From Ligula intestinalis (Eukaryota > Platyhelminthes > Cestoda > Diphyllobothriidea > Diphyllobothriidae), in contig JAYGXS010000004.1 of NCBI GenBank assembly GCA_036362985.1, positions 5,559,076 through 5,623,075 of the forward strand: a stretch of 64,000 bases of DNA, written 5' to 3'. Shown here in pieces: positions 10,321 to 22,700 of this stretch; within the stretch, counting starts at the first letter, position 1; each line of letters starts with the position of its first letter. The notes below the pieces were generated by a model. That model was not told the DNA's origin. It saw only the letters and a list, made by a program, of their open reading frames with translations, and made no database searches. The translations under genes and the position numbers were made by a program.

Positions 10321-12290
10321 TCACATCGAGTCTTCTTTTAAATTTCGCAATTTTTCAGCGGAAACCGTCTCGCTTGGTAGCAAGTTCCAAGGACGGACCG
10401 CGCGTTGACTAAAGAAATATTTTCGGAGGTCTAATCGGGTGCGCTTGTCTGTGACCTTATAAGGATGGCCACGAAGGTGAGTAGTGTTGGCTAATTGGAA
10501 GAAATCCTCCAATTTTAGGGGAGAACTGTGGCCGCGGATTATCCGGAATGTCCAGAGCAGGCTGCATTGAACGTTCCTGTAAGACAGAGGAAAAAGGTCA
10601 AGTTTGATCAATCTCTCCTGATGTGGTAAGTCCCTGAGACCATCAACCATCTTTGTCGCCCTGCGTTGCACTTGTTCAAGAAGCTCCATATCTTTCTTAC
10701 ACCACGGTGTTCAAACTAGCATTCCGTATTCAAGATGTGGTCCCACAAAGGCGCCAAATTTTTTCGAAGATTTCAGGTTGGTAGATTTTGAATGCTCGTC
10801 TGATCCAGTGCAGGGTACTAGTTGCCTTCTGGACGGACTTTTTACAGTGCTCTGTTTGCATCAAGTTCGCAGTTGTCCATATACCCAGATCTTTGTGCGT
10901 CTCAACCTCCTTTAATGCGTACCATTGATAAAATAACTGTGTTTTGGCGGCACTTTTCGCCCCGGGCTTATGTGTAGAACAAGACACTTGAATACATTGA
11001 AGCTAAGAAGCCACATGAACGACCCGATAACCAGTTTATCGATGTTCGACTGTTACCTCTTTGCGTCGATCTTTGTCCATTCTGAGGTTGAGTTTCCGAC
11101 AACGACCCCCTGTTCTCTGAGGGACAAGAAACTACTGATCCATTTATGCATTTTTCTTTGAATTCCCACGTCCGAAATCTTCTGCAAAAAATGCCTGTGT
11201 GGTACACTATCGAAGGATTTTTTGAAGTCGAAGAATATGACATCAATTGGATAGCCTTTATCTGCGGCCTTTGTCCACTTTTCCTGTGAGTAAAGAGCAC
11301 TCGTGAGGCAAGAGCGTCCTGGGCGAAAGCCGTGCTGTCCATCACATAGTATTTTGTTGCTTTCGCGAAAATAAATTAAATGCTTCTTAATAATGCTCTC
11401 CATTGCTTTGCACGCGATGCAAGTTAGACTGACAAGACGGTAATTTGCGCAATCAAGTCGTGAACTTCCCTTATAGATTGGGGTGACGTTTGCCCACTTC
11501 CATTCTTCTGGGAGTTCGCCTTCGTCAAAACAATTTCTGGAAGATGGCAGCCAGGTGTTTGCATAGTTCGTTAGCTAATTCTCTTAGTGCTAGTGCAGGA
11601 ATTTTGTCCGGCCCTGGTGATTTAGCAAGCTTAAGTTGAAGAAATTTGGCCCTGATAGTGGTGTGTGAAAATTCTTGGCCCTCTATTTTGGGCAATGAGA
11701 AGGAGGGTAAGGGTGCAGTTATCGGTCGATGAGCGGCTTTCATCTGGTCTTCGATCACCAGTTGTCTATCGACTGATCTTGGGGAAGGGATCAGTTCCTG
11801 AGATCTCTTCGTTGGAACTAGGTGGACAACAGTTTAAAAGCCAGTCGATTTCAGGAAAACTAAAATCTCCAGCAATAATTTTAAGTTCAAAAGTGGATTC
11901 TGAAATAAATTTGAATATTTCACACAGATTTGCATCTTCTTCAAATGAAGAGTTAGGAGGATTCTATACACACCCGATAATCGCCTTTTTCCGGGGCAAC
12001 AGGATATTGGAAGCAAACCAGTAATTTCCAGAGAAAGACGTGCTATTTAAATAAACAGAAAGTGCCTAAATGACGTTCTTATATAGAGATGACAACCACC
12101 ACCACGCTTATTTATGCGATCATGTAGATGGAGATCATACTCGTCTATGATAAAGGAGGAGTCCGAAATAATTAGATGGGTCCAAGATTCTGTTATGCAT
12201 ATCACATCGGAGATCATCTCGAAAGCAATAGCTTGCAGTTGAGCCATTTTATTCATAACGAACCTGGCATTAAGCACTATAACATCTAGT
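10321..12290 (-). pseudogene. CR1/Jockey-like element: endonuclease and reverse transcriptase, multiply broken
   Basis: Minus strand, in order: endonuclease start LNARFVMNKMAQLQA with CITESW (12047-12277), a damaged endonuclease body (11834-12016), KSPGPDKIPALALREL (11525-11758), QHGFRPGRSC then FDFKKSFDSVPHRHFL (11053-11403), KDLGIW (10730-10987) and RRATKMVDGLRDLPHQERL (10321-10689). The FADD box region near 10990-11050 is lost or scrambled. At least four frame changes separate the pieces. The sequence is a relative of the 7812-10140 family, not a copy of it. Confidence 0.8.
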
Positions 12291-13818
12291 GCGTTTGAGT
12301 GGCGGGACTATGGCTATCGTTATTCATAAAAAAAGAATTTGGAGGTGGACAGCCAAACTAAAGGCCATTGTTTTTTGGGGAATAACTACTGACGGGTATG
12401 GAGCTATTTTTATATGGGTAGCCAATGATGGATGCCTGATAAGGTCTGATGTATCTAGGGACCTCACTTTTGGCATGGGAAAATGAGGAGAGGATCGACA
12501 AAAATAAGCTTCTGGGCCATTTAGGAGGAAAGGGGGAGGCTAGAAGCATGTAGAAGTTTGCGAGTCTGGGTGGAGGAGGTTGGGTAAAGGAACTGAGAGG
12601 GGAAATTGTGACATTAAATTAGTGTTGGGGCCATTTGCGTAAGGACTAGTGGTCCTAATCAGTGAACCTCCTATACGGCAACTCCGATTTTATTTAAAAC
12701 TATACCAGTTAATGTTGCTGCCGTGCAAATTAAATTTTTGTGGTTCAGGCCTGACGTGTTCGATAACGCATCATACAGGGGAATAACATGACTCACACGG
12801 TCAAGGGAGGAGCTAGTTTGTGGTGGGTAAGCGCTCAGCCTAAAAGCTTTCGACGGTGTTGTGACATTATTGATGAGCTTGTCGCAGAGTTAAAGGCAAC
12901 GGAATTGATTGAGCGTTGGACAGAAAATGTATTCAGACTAGTTTTACTCGCAGTAGATGGTGAAGCGGTGGGACTTGCAGGTCCCGACATCCAGGTGGAT
13001 GGGCTACCTGGTGCTTTGATGTAAATAGGCCTATGACTAGACTTTCGGGAGGCAGGGATAGCAGGTGTACTGATGGTTACGGGACTATGACTACACATCC
13101 AGGGGCAGGGATAATGGGTTTACTGAAGTAAGCGGGTTTATTACCAGATATTGGGGATGGAGGATTAGCGTGTGCATTGACCTCATCGGGACGACGACCA
13201 GACTTATGAACAGTAGGCGGAGAAGTCATTGGTCAATTTGACTGGAGAGCCGCATTTCTTCGCTCCATTGGTGTAAGATCTCGGCAGAGGAAACTTTTAG
13301 GCATTTCCAAATATCGAGAAATGTGACCTCGTTGTGCAAAGATTGAGTCCACCTCGATCGGTGAAAACAATTTAAGTAGTATGGGCAGATTCTTTCTACG
13401 CGATTGAAGGCGCTTTGCTTCCGCAATTTTGTAGTTGAACCCGCCCGAGCATAGAAAATCTCTTGCAATATCAAAAGGGCGACTAAGTGTGGAGGCGTTT
13501 TTAAGCATAAAGTTATAATTATGCTTTTTTCTATCAAAAGCTTCCGTGGTTATTAGATGGACGAGGGAGTTTAGCTTTTTTGCAGTCTTGGGAATGTACG
13601 TCAGATAACTGACCTTCAAAGAGGTTCCCTAGTATTGAAAAAACCGATCCAAACTTCAGCATGAAATCATTACAGTTCTGTAATGCAGATAAATCAATTT
13701 GCTTAGCCTTGACAATGGGCTGCATGTTGATATCAAGGCATTGACTAATAGGTGCGGTCAGGCACCGCTTGGGTCTGGGGGCAGATATCCTACGATGAGC
13801 TGTAATTTTCGTTCTCAT
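12291..13818 (-). pseudogene. Probable ORF1 region of the same minus-strand element
   Basis: It lies directly upstream, in minus-strand sense, of the endonuclease at 12047-12277. The frame 13233-13619 contains LPILLKLFSPIEVDSIF and FLCRDLTPMERRNA, resembling the RNA-binding ORF1 protein of CR1-type elements, whose C-terminal block ends in a D-TP-RR motif. The overlapping frame 13534-13818 could be its N-terminus after a frameshift. The stretch 12291-13225 is Ser/Pro-rich in the minus frame (12835-13098) with no recognised domain. The assignment rests on order and weak motif resemblance. Confidence 0.5.
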
Positions 13819-16800
13819 AATTTGATGGAAATATGAGTTACATGTGAGAAGGTCTAGAAAAACTCAGTCTATAGAATTTTACCGCAGTTGGTTGTTAAAA
13901 GCCCTTAAAAATTGTTAAACAAACTGTTTTAATTATTACGTTCAGAATAAACCAGTTTATCTGATTTTCAGACTATGACTTACGACAAATAATCAGAGTT
14001 AACTTGACAAATACTATAGCTATTTGTTAATAAGCACTTTTAATTTATTTATAAAAATGTATTTAATATTGGGAAACGACTCAGCATTTGAAGGTCTCGA
14101 GAATATTTGGATCTTGAATTCGGGTTTAACTATCTTAACTGACGTCCGAGCAAGAGAAACGGTAATGCCAGCCGACCTGATAGGTTTGCGATGAGCAATT
14201 TCCAGTATCCCTCTGCTTGATTAACGTGTTTGCGTTGGCCGATGTATGAGGCATGGAAGGCCCTGATTGTCCACACTTGTATACGCAGGTCACAATCAAT
14301 CCATCTGTGAGATCAGTGCGTATGAAAACGCGAGTAGTGAATACGATGGACTTTGACACACGGGGCTTTAAAATAAAACGCCCTGCACGGCAGCTTCAAG
14401 CCTGATCTCCTGGCCGTTTTGGAGCAAATGTTGAAGAATTCAACGAATATCAAGAAAAATAATGCAGTCCTACTAAAATCACTCGAAAATTTCCCGTGCC
14501 TTGCTATTTTAACCCAATGTTTGGCTGAGGACCTTTGAAATTGCGTTATTAATAGTTTATCTTTAATTTTCGCTCACTTCTGCTTTAAGTGAGAAAGTAG
14601 GCGTGATCGAATATGTATTTTCTTATGCGTCACTCCAGCTGATGCTTAGTTTGGCGATGCGCTACACGCAGTTGACACTACACTTGCTTTATAATGTGTG
14701 TACTACCATGGCCATCGGCCTTTAACACTGGACTCGCCGCTACAAAATCGAACGAAGACAAAGCCCTAACGGATAATTATTCAGAAGACGTGGCAAAACG
14801 GCGCGATCCTGTCGAATACTGCACCATAGCCAAGCCGTCGTGCCATCTTGCCACGCGTGGCAAGGCGTTGACAACCACGGCTTACACGGGCAGGTTCATT
14901 ACTTCTGAAAAGATAGCGATGTAAATACATAAAAAGATGGTGGGCAGCATTCGCAAATATTAAATGTAATATGCTGTTGTTTCTTATCACCGATCAGTAA
15001 GCAAACTTGAAAATGAATTATTTGTTGTAGTTTTCGCTGGTCCCGAACAACAGAGGACTAAAATGAGGCAGATGGTGAAGTTCTATATTCACGTGAAGAC
15101 ATCAGTGTTGCCGTCTTGAGATAACTTTAATGCTTGTGTAAACGGGTTTATTAGGGTTTTGGAGCGCAATAGAATTCAGTTAGAGAAAATACCGCAAATG
15201 GTAAAAATTACTGAAGATTGTCAACTTGAAATCAAATACAATCATTGCATATTTTGGCGTATTTTCAGTCTTTGAGATAGCAACTTCTTCCATCTTTAAT
15301 AAATATCAGGGTATAATGCATATTCCGTCCGTCAATTTAATTTTCGAAGCGACGATTGATGAGCTTGCTTTCTTGAAAATACCCATATGAAGAACCCAGC
15401 CACATCATTCGATTTCCAACGACGGCAGGTTTTGGATGAATATAATCGCCGCCACAAACAAGGAGACGTACCTTTAATTAGCAAGGTGCTTTGAACGCAT
15501 TGGGACATTGAATGAACACGAACTTCTGTGAACATATTGAAAGTATTTTCGGGGGTTATAGAGCCTTTCATCAATGTCGATTGCACTATGAATAAAAGAT
15601 GTCCATATACACCGATTACAAATATTTTCTAGTAGATTACTGCCGAATGTTAATATGCAAATATGTGCCACCCTCCGTCTGTGTCCCACCTAATATACTC
15701 CAACCAACAGGATACACTGCCTGAAATACCTTCACCGTTACACAAAATACATGCAGATGTATCTCGGTATTTGTATACAGAGCAATTTGAAACCTACATT
15801 GCTATCTGTCGAGGTGTCGATCACCTGCTTGCAGGGCGGAATGTTGACAGTGATCAAAATGCATGCATTTCTGATTGCCTATGCAAATCAGGTGATATCT
15901 GCTAAGGTTTGTCTTCTGTTCTCTACGGGTAAATTGGCTGCTAGATTGTGGTAGTTAGGATAAGACGCACTGCCTTAGTTGCTACATACCTATTCATCTT
16001 CTTGCTGCGTATAGTGGGACTCGCAAACTCAGCCATTTTCAGCTCAGTAAACCATTACCTGCCAGTGGTACCAGGAAACAGCATTTAAACTTCTGAAGAT
16101 TAGCAGGCAATATCTAACGCCTAGTTTTGTTTGTCTGCGCCGTAATTTGTGGTATTTTTTAAAATGTGGTTTTCACGTTTTCCTAAATCTTTGCGATTTT
16201 TTTGCCTGTCTTCTTTCCGGTAAATCTCCCATTTAAAACGATCCATTTCAGCCTGCCCAAACAATCAATATTACTCAATTTAGAACGCAGATTCGCCAGC
16301 AATCCTCCAGTTAAACCCCGCAGTGTAATTATTAATTTTCATTAATCTCGTGCTACTATAGGGGTTCCCCTGGATGCAATGGGGTTTTTTCTTTGCTTGC
16401 ACTGGAGCCGTCGTTTATTTCAGCGGGTACGCTGTTGGCCCCGGGAGGAACTGTATGCTACTTTCATAACGTTTTTTATATTTTACCCATTATTCATGTT
16501 GGACGCTGTCAATTCGCCGCACTTTTTCTTCTTACTTCATGCCATAACCGAGGCGAAAACCCATTTAGTTCTCACTTATTTAGAGGTCCGCGTTTGTAAA
16601 TATACGTACCTTTACAAATACGTTATTTACAGACAAATCTTGGACTGTCTAAAAATTGATTTTGACAAAAGTGTTATCAAGGCTAGGTGACTTTGAGAGC
16701 CACAACTATGTCTGTATGTATCGTATGTGTAAGTGTGTATGCAAGTAGTTGTTTCCTTTATTCAACGTTTGAGGTTGGCTAAGACGGTTTCACGACTTTC

Positions 16801-18339
16801 GTGAAGAATTCTGGCTTTTAGTTTTTGAAAGTACGACAATCCACACATGCAGCAGACTCTATTATTACTCATCCTTCTGCTTTCCGACTTCGGTGATGGC
16901 GTTAAGCCCTGAACGTAGCCCGCTGTCTAATATGAAACCCATTTTATGACCGTAATTTCTGCATTAGAAGGTTTTCAATTGGAAGTGAGTGGTTAGGTTC
17001 TTTAGTCGCTTAGAAGAAGGACGCTTATGTTTTAAAGTTCAGCAGTTAAGTAAATGGACATTTTTAATGTTCCCAGCGTCGCCTCTTAAACCAGGTAGAA
17101 TCCTTTCGAGGCCTTAACGGAAGTCGAGAACGCACGCCCGGCGAAAAAAGGGGCTCGTATCAAACCTCGTACCTAGTCGGTCGGACTTCTTGCTAATTAG
17201 ACACCACAAACAAAGAAAGAGATAGGTCAATTCTGTGTAATCTCTCCCCCATATGATCTTTTTCGGTCTTTTCAACTCTAAGGGTGCTCTGAAATAGTTC
17301 CGTTTCATATTTGGAGAGGGGCCGGTAAGTGTATTTCATACCAAGAAGGGCCTAATGTGGTTAATCCATCTCTGTTCGTGTTCATCCCCACCTAGCTTGT
17401 TTGTGTGTTCCTAGATCGATTTTGACCAAGTCTGTCACATTTTACATGGAGACATACAAGCCACTACTTTCTCGACGAAGAAATTACTGATCGTGCAATT
17501 TATAACGGACAATTTACCGAGGCTATTTCTAAAAATATTACCTTCAGCGCTACTCAAAAACAGTTTTGGTAAACAAGTATAATATACCACATGGAGTAAA
17601 TAATTTGCATCTATTATATCTTCCGATTTCCCGACTATGTGAAATTTCCCCATAAGTTTCTTCTCATTATTCCTATTTTTCTTGAAAGAATGCAGCTCGG
17701 AGTTGTCAGCGGATATGCTCGGCACTCATTATAATTTCTGATTTTTTCCAAAAATGCCACCACCTACGAACTATTTGTCGTATGCTTTTCAGAAAATTTT
17801 GGTTAAGTAAAATGTGTTTGCTAATGGCATTTTATTTTTTGGTTGTCTGTAAATAATTTCCTAATAAGCTACAATTTTGTGTTTTGTAAGTTTAAGAAAG
17901 TATTTAGACTCCCGAGGGTGTGCATGGGTCTGTGGCCAGTAGAAATTGTGCTGTTAATGCACCTATCTCAGTTCTTTGGTTATTAATGTTTGGTCTGGAT
18001 TACCCTCCGAAATTCCACCACAAATCCTTTTGGCTTTATTCCAAGCCTCTTTTTTAGATTCCAAACCTCATTTTATAACAAAGTATCTGAGCTCGCCGTT
18101 GGTGTCCAAAACCTTCACAAGTTTTGCTGAGATATAGTGGCCAGGTTCCCTAAGGGGCGTAGAACCATCACGACCGAGCGCATACCCCAGCAGTTTTAAA
18201 GAAAGGGGAACGTGCCGTGCCTGGGATCAAATGGCTCTTTTTTCTTCGTTCTTCCAGTCCGCCTTTTTGGATAATTATTATTTTGGATATGTTCTTTGCG
18301 ACAATTTACTGACCCCTTTCTCATATTCCCTATGCACAG
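13819..18339. other. AT-rich region without recognised genes
   Basis: Several chance open frames (for example 14135-14359, 15663-15905 and 16379-16690) show no known motif. The region ends in a pyrimidine-rich stretch leading to the CAG splice acceptor at 18337-18339. It may be intron or upstream flank of SCO1. No exon for the SCO1 targeting peptide or membrane helix was found here. Confidence 0.4.
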
Positions 18340-18534
18340 CAATGAAAAACATCGCTGAAAGTTTAACGCAGATGGCCATCGGTGGTGATTTCCGTTTGGT
18401 TGACCAGAAAGGCATGGAATTAACACTAGCCGATTTCAGAGGAAAGTGGTTGCTCATGTACTTTGGTTTCTGTCGGTGCCCAGATATCTGCCCTGAACAA
18501 CTAGAACGTTTAGTGGAAATACACGAACGGTTAG
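18340..18534 (+). CDS. SCO1: SCO1 exon with CxxxC copper motif
   Basis: Acceptor TGCACAG ends at 18339 after a pyrimidine-rich stretch. The donor is TTAG then GTAAGC, starting at 18535. The exon encodes the start of the thioredoxin fold, with [26 protein letters not shown] and the CxxxC motif in CRCPDICP. The reading frame is also open upstream to 18231, so the ATG at 18342 could be mistaken for a start. A protein starting there would lack the membrane anchor. Confidence 0.9.
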
Positions 18535-19740
18535 GTAAGCTTCCACAATCTGTGTTATGTTTAAGTGCCTTTTCGTCACTCCCCGCCTGTTTTAAGTTGA
18601 TTTTTTTGCGAACTCATCAACCACCTTCCTCTCTTTGTGGATGTCTGACTGTTTGGCTTATCAAGACCCGTAAAAGATTTTAAAGTGCGAACCATCCGCG
18701 GTCGTTCCGTTCCCATGATCGTCGGTTCTAACTTGCTAACACGTCCAAGTGACGTTAGCTTATCTACCCCGATTACAGGACGTAGTTGGGTGTTTTGCCT
18801 GGAAACTTCAATCTTTGTTGCTCCACAGGGACGTGTATTCGATCATCTGGAAATATTCATGACGAAAAGCACGTTTTATTCCCCAAGGTATAAAGCGATA
18901 TTTATATTTAGATTAAATGTAACCACTTCATACCCAGTTTATATTAGAATTTCGAGATAATAAGCAAATAGCCGTCAAATATTACTTGTGTATTTGTTAT
19001 CGTGCAGAAATATATTTATGCACCATAACAAATACATAAGTATAAGAAACGGTCGTCTGCAAATAAGAAAGTGCCATTTTAAAATGTTAACTGAGCCCTT
19101 TTTTTGTTGGTCGAATCAAAATTGGTGGGAATTATCGAATATTCGGTACTATATTTGATTGGACCGACACCGATAAAATTATTAAGCAGATTCTAATATC
19201 TGTGGAAAAAAGAGATTTACCGTTCTTGGTCTTTCTAACAGCCTCGGGCGGTAATCCAACCTGATGTCGGGACAACTGTCTAGACAAATTATTTGAGGTA
19301 AAAAATATGGCTAACGACCGTGAAAACAAAACTTTCCTGTGCGACAAGCTCTGTTGTTCAGCCTTCCTTCCTCGAACGCCCTTCACTTTAATGCTAAACG
19401 GTAACAACAGGCGATTCCTATTGGTCAGATAGCAGATCGCTCTGGTTTGCATATTTACAAATACTATATCTATAACTTTCAGTTGGCTAAATTCCTTAGG
19501 ATTTGATCTTATTTCGTATTGATATATTTTACCGGGATGACAGTTCATCCTTTAGGCGTGTTGTGTTAACTCTAGCCGAAAATAAAATATTCCCAACTGC
19601 ACGATGCCCCCCCCCCAAAGCGGATGCCCTACCACGGCTTTGTTCTCACTGCATACCGCCCCTACCCCGAGCGCGTCATGCTATTGGTTATTTCGGGAGG
19701 CTTCGTTGACCAGCGGTAGTTGCAACATTATTTTAACTAC

Positions 19741-19772
<32 letters not shown>

Positions 19773-22700
19773 CTTTGTCTCTGTCGACACCAGCCATCGT
19801 GGGCTGGACTAATGGCCTTTCTGACGCGACCGGCCACGTGCGGTCGGCTGTATATGTGGACTGTTATAGAAACGGAAATACAGTCACACCAGCTGTTTCA
19901 GGATTGATGCGGATAATAATTTCCACTCAGCGAATTTCCAACTTCCAGCGTAAATCGCGTCCACAAAAGAAGATTCCTATTTAAGTGGTATGCTTTTTTT
20001 TACTGATTTACGCCGCCCCATTAATCCAATCAAGTTTACTGGAACTTATGCCTAAAATTAGATGTATTATGTTTATTTTGGAATGAATGACGTCTTCGTT
20101 AAATTTCTTAAGTGCGTCTTTTCCAAAGTACATGGGAGTATGGTCTTCTATAGCAGGGCTTGACCAGAATCGGACTCTCGATCGTGCGTGCACTTAATTT
20201 TCCATATTGACAAATATAGCAGACTCACTTCAGTTATATTATCCCTCTTCATGAATTTGTTGTCTTGTTTGGTCGATTGAACCTTGCTCCTAAGACTACT
20301 TTTTACTGAATTTATCAGGTTTCTATATAAGTTATAGTAACAAGTATCATTTTTTCCACATTGCTCATCTCATCTTATGGAACTTGCTCGCCTTTCGCTG
20401 TCTTCCGACCCACCTACAGTTATCCTCCTTGCCAATAAAATGCGCTTAGCTGATCGGTATTTCGACTATGATTTTGGAGATTATGATAGTCCTTCTACAG
20501 ATTTCCTTTTGGCCGAGCCTCTGGTCCAATAACGGACTCTGTCAAGCGTGTCAGACGCGCCTAGTATCGCAGTCCTGACAGGACAGGGGTATGCTTCACC
20601 CTTGTCCTCAACGAATAGACATCTTCAGTTCATATTTTGGCTTAAGCGTAGGAATCATGCATCTGGTTCCTTTGTACACAGATGTAAGGCTCTGAGATAT
20701 GTGTTGGCCGAATAGACGTTGACCCAGCTACAGTTTTTAGCAACCAAGAGGTACTCGGTAGCTCTATTGCACGCTAAGTCGTGTTGGACCAAGCTTACCT
20801 GCTCCACCAGACGGTTCGTCGATGTCACCGGAGCCATTTGCGCAGAAGGCTAGCTCGTCGATGCCTGTGTTGTGGAAGATGTTGCGCGAAGTTGTAATTA
20901 TCTTCCTCGGCGCCAAGAGAGGTTACGACGAGCCGTCTGCCTGGCAATAGGATGGTGTTACCGAGCAGTAATGCGGTCGCTTTGCAGTCGAAGTTCGAAT
21001 TGAGTGCTGTTGCTCCGTCCAGGTCGCTTGGTCGTCGGTGAAACGCAAGCTTTTCTTGATTTGACGGTTAAAGCACCAGACTAGGCCGTTGGCGGTTGGT
21101 TGGTAGGCCGTTGTTCGAATCCCGGGATAGACCACAAATCTTAGAAGGGCTTGGAAAAGTGTTGACTTGAACTGGACACTTCGGTCAGTCTTAGATGAGA
21201 CTGCAACCGTGACGATCCATTTGTTTGGCAAAGACTTCGATGATTGGTAGGGGATTGGCTTCAGTGTTGCGGATATAGTGATCGATCGATGGTGATAGGT
21301 AAAGTATGTGTGACTATTGGATGGTGAAAAGAAGTCTTAGACCCTCCTCCCAGCTGAATGTGAATACACCACGCATCGAGACTGGGGGGTGAGGGAGGGT
21401 GCCTGGCGGAGACTTGTTGATTCTTGTTCAGCTGACTGCTCATACACCTCTGTGACCAAAGGTCCACAAGCTGAAAACCACTAGCTGTCGTCAGGGCAAT
21501 AGGCTCATCATAGGTCGGCGCTTGTGGTGTTAACGCCGACTCTGTATGCACTCACCTCTACTGTCCGCACCGCACACACATTTTCACTCACGACATGGGC
21601 TTACTCGATCACATGCGCATCCACAAAAGCCGAACTCACTGCAGCACTGAAATTCCAACCACACCCTACATGCCCGACAAATATTTCACTTGCAGTAATA
21701 GCTATTCTTCATCTACCAGCGCGACCACCAGTATTAGCCTAACCATCGCAACCGACTCTCAAGTCACCCATCTTTCCTGTCACCGCACATACGCATCGGT
21801 CTAGTTGGTCACCTGCGAATCAATCGCACAGAGGCTGGTGACCCAGTGCCAGGACTACCAACATACGCCTGCTGCATTCGTCTCAACTGTCCGCACGATA
21901 TGGACACATAGGGCCAAATGCACCACTATTTAAAAAACCTGCGGTAGAATACCGCGGCTCAGTTATCGACGACAGTTCGACCATCGGTTTCGACGAAGTC
22001 GCTCACGAGCTTCGGCAATCTGATGGCACACGCGGTGACTTAACGCTGGATTATAGTGAGAGCACATTCGCGCAGAATCTAGGCCACTCTTCTCATCACT
22101 ACTACCAAAATCACACTGCATGTTTGCAAACAGCACCTCTTACGCAAGAGGCAGTCATGATCCTCGGCTCTTTCTCCATGCTGCATCCGGGCCTGAGACT
22201 ATCATGACTTGCCTTGGAAGGTTGCTAACCGACAATTGCACTCAGACTTCTCAATCCGCCTAATGTGTGTTGGGTGGAGAGGCTGGCTGGTAGTCTAAGC
22301 ATCAGTCCGCAATGCTTCGTGAATGTGGCCTTTACAGTGTGTCAACTCGTCCAGTGACGGCTCCTGCCGCGCCCGCTGCCTGCGCTTTAAAGTATGAAAA
22401 GCGAGTGCGTTAGATGCTGCGCAAGTCCACTGCTAATGTTAACTAATTCACGCGCAAATCGTCATCCTGTGCCCATCGCGCAGTCAGGCACACCAGGGGG
22501 GGTGGGCATTTTCGTTCGAGATGGTTGAATAAGATAGAGTTTATAGATGTGTAGCGAAGGGGATGACTAAAAGCTGTGTGTTTCTGTGTATGTAAAATTA
22601 GTCATCACGCGTCTGCTTTGACGAAAGCAACCACTGTCTTGGAATGAGAAAGACTTGCGCAGCACACAGCTCTCGCTCATTTTATACCCAGGTGGCTAGG

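Noticed and set aside
16379..16690. Hydrophobic frame considered as the missing SCO1 N-terminal/membrane exon
   Set aside because: No phase-1 donor with a clear match to the SCO presequence-helix region could be found; residues do not resemble the family.
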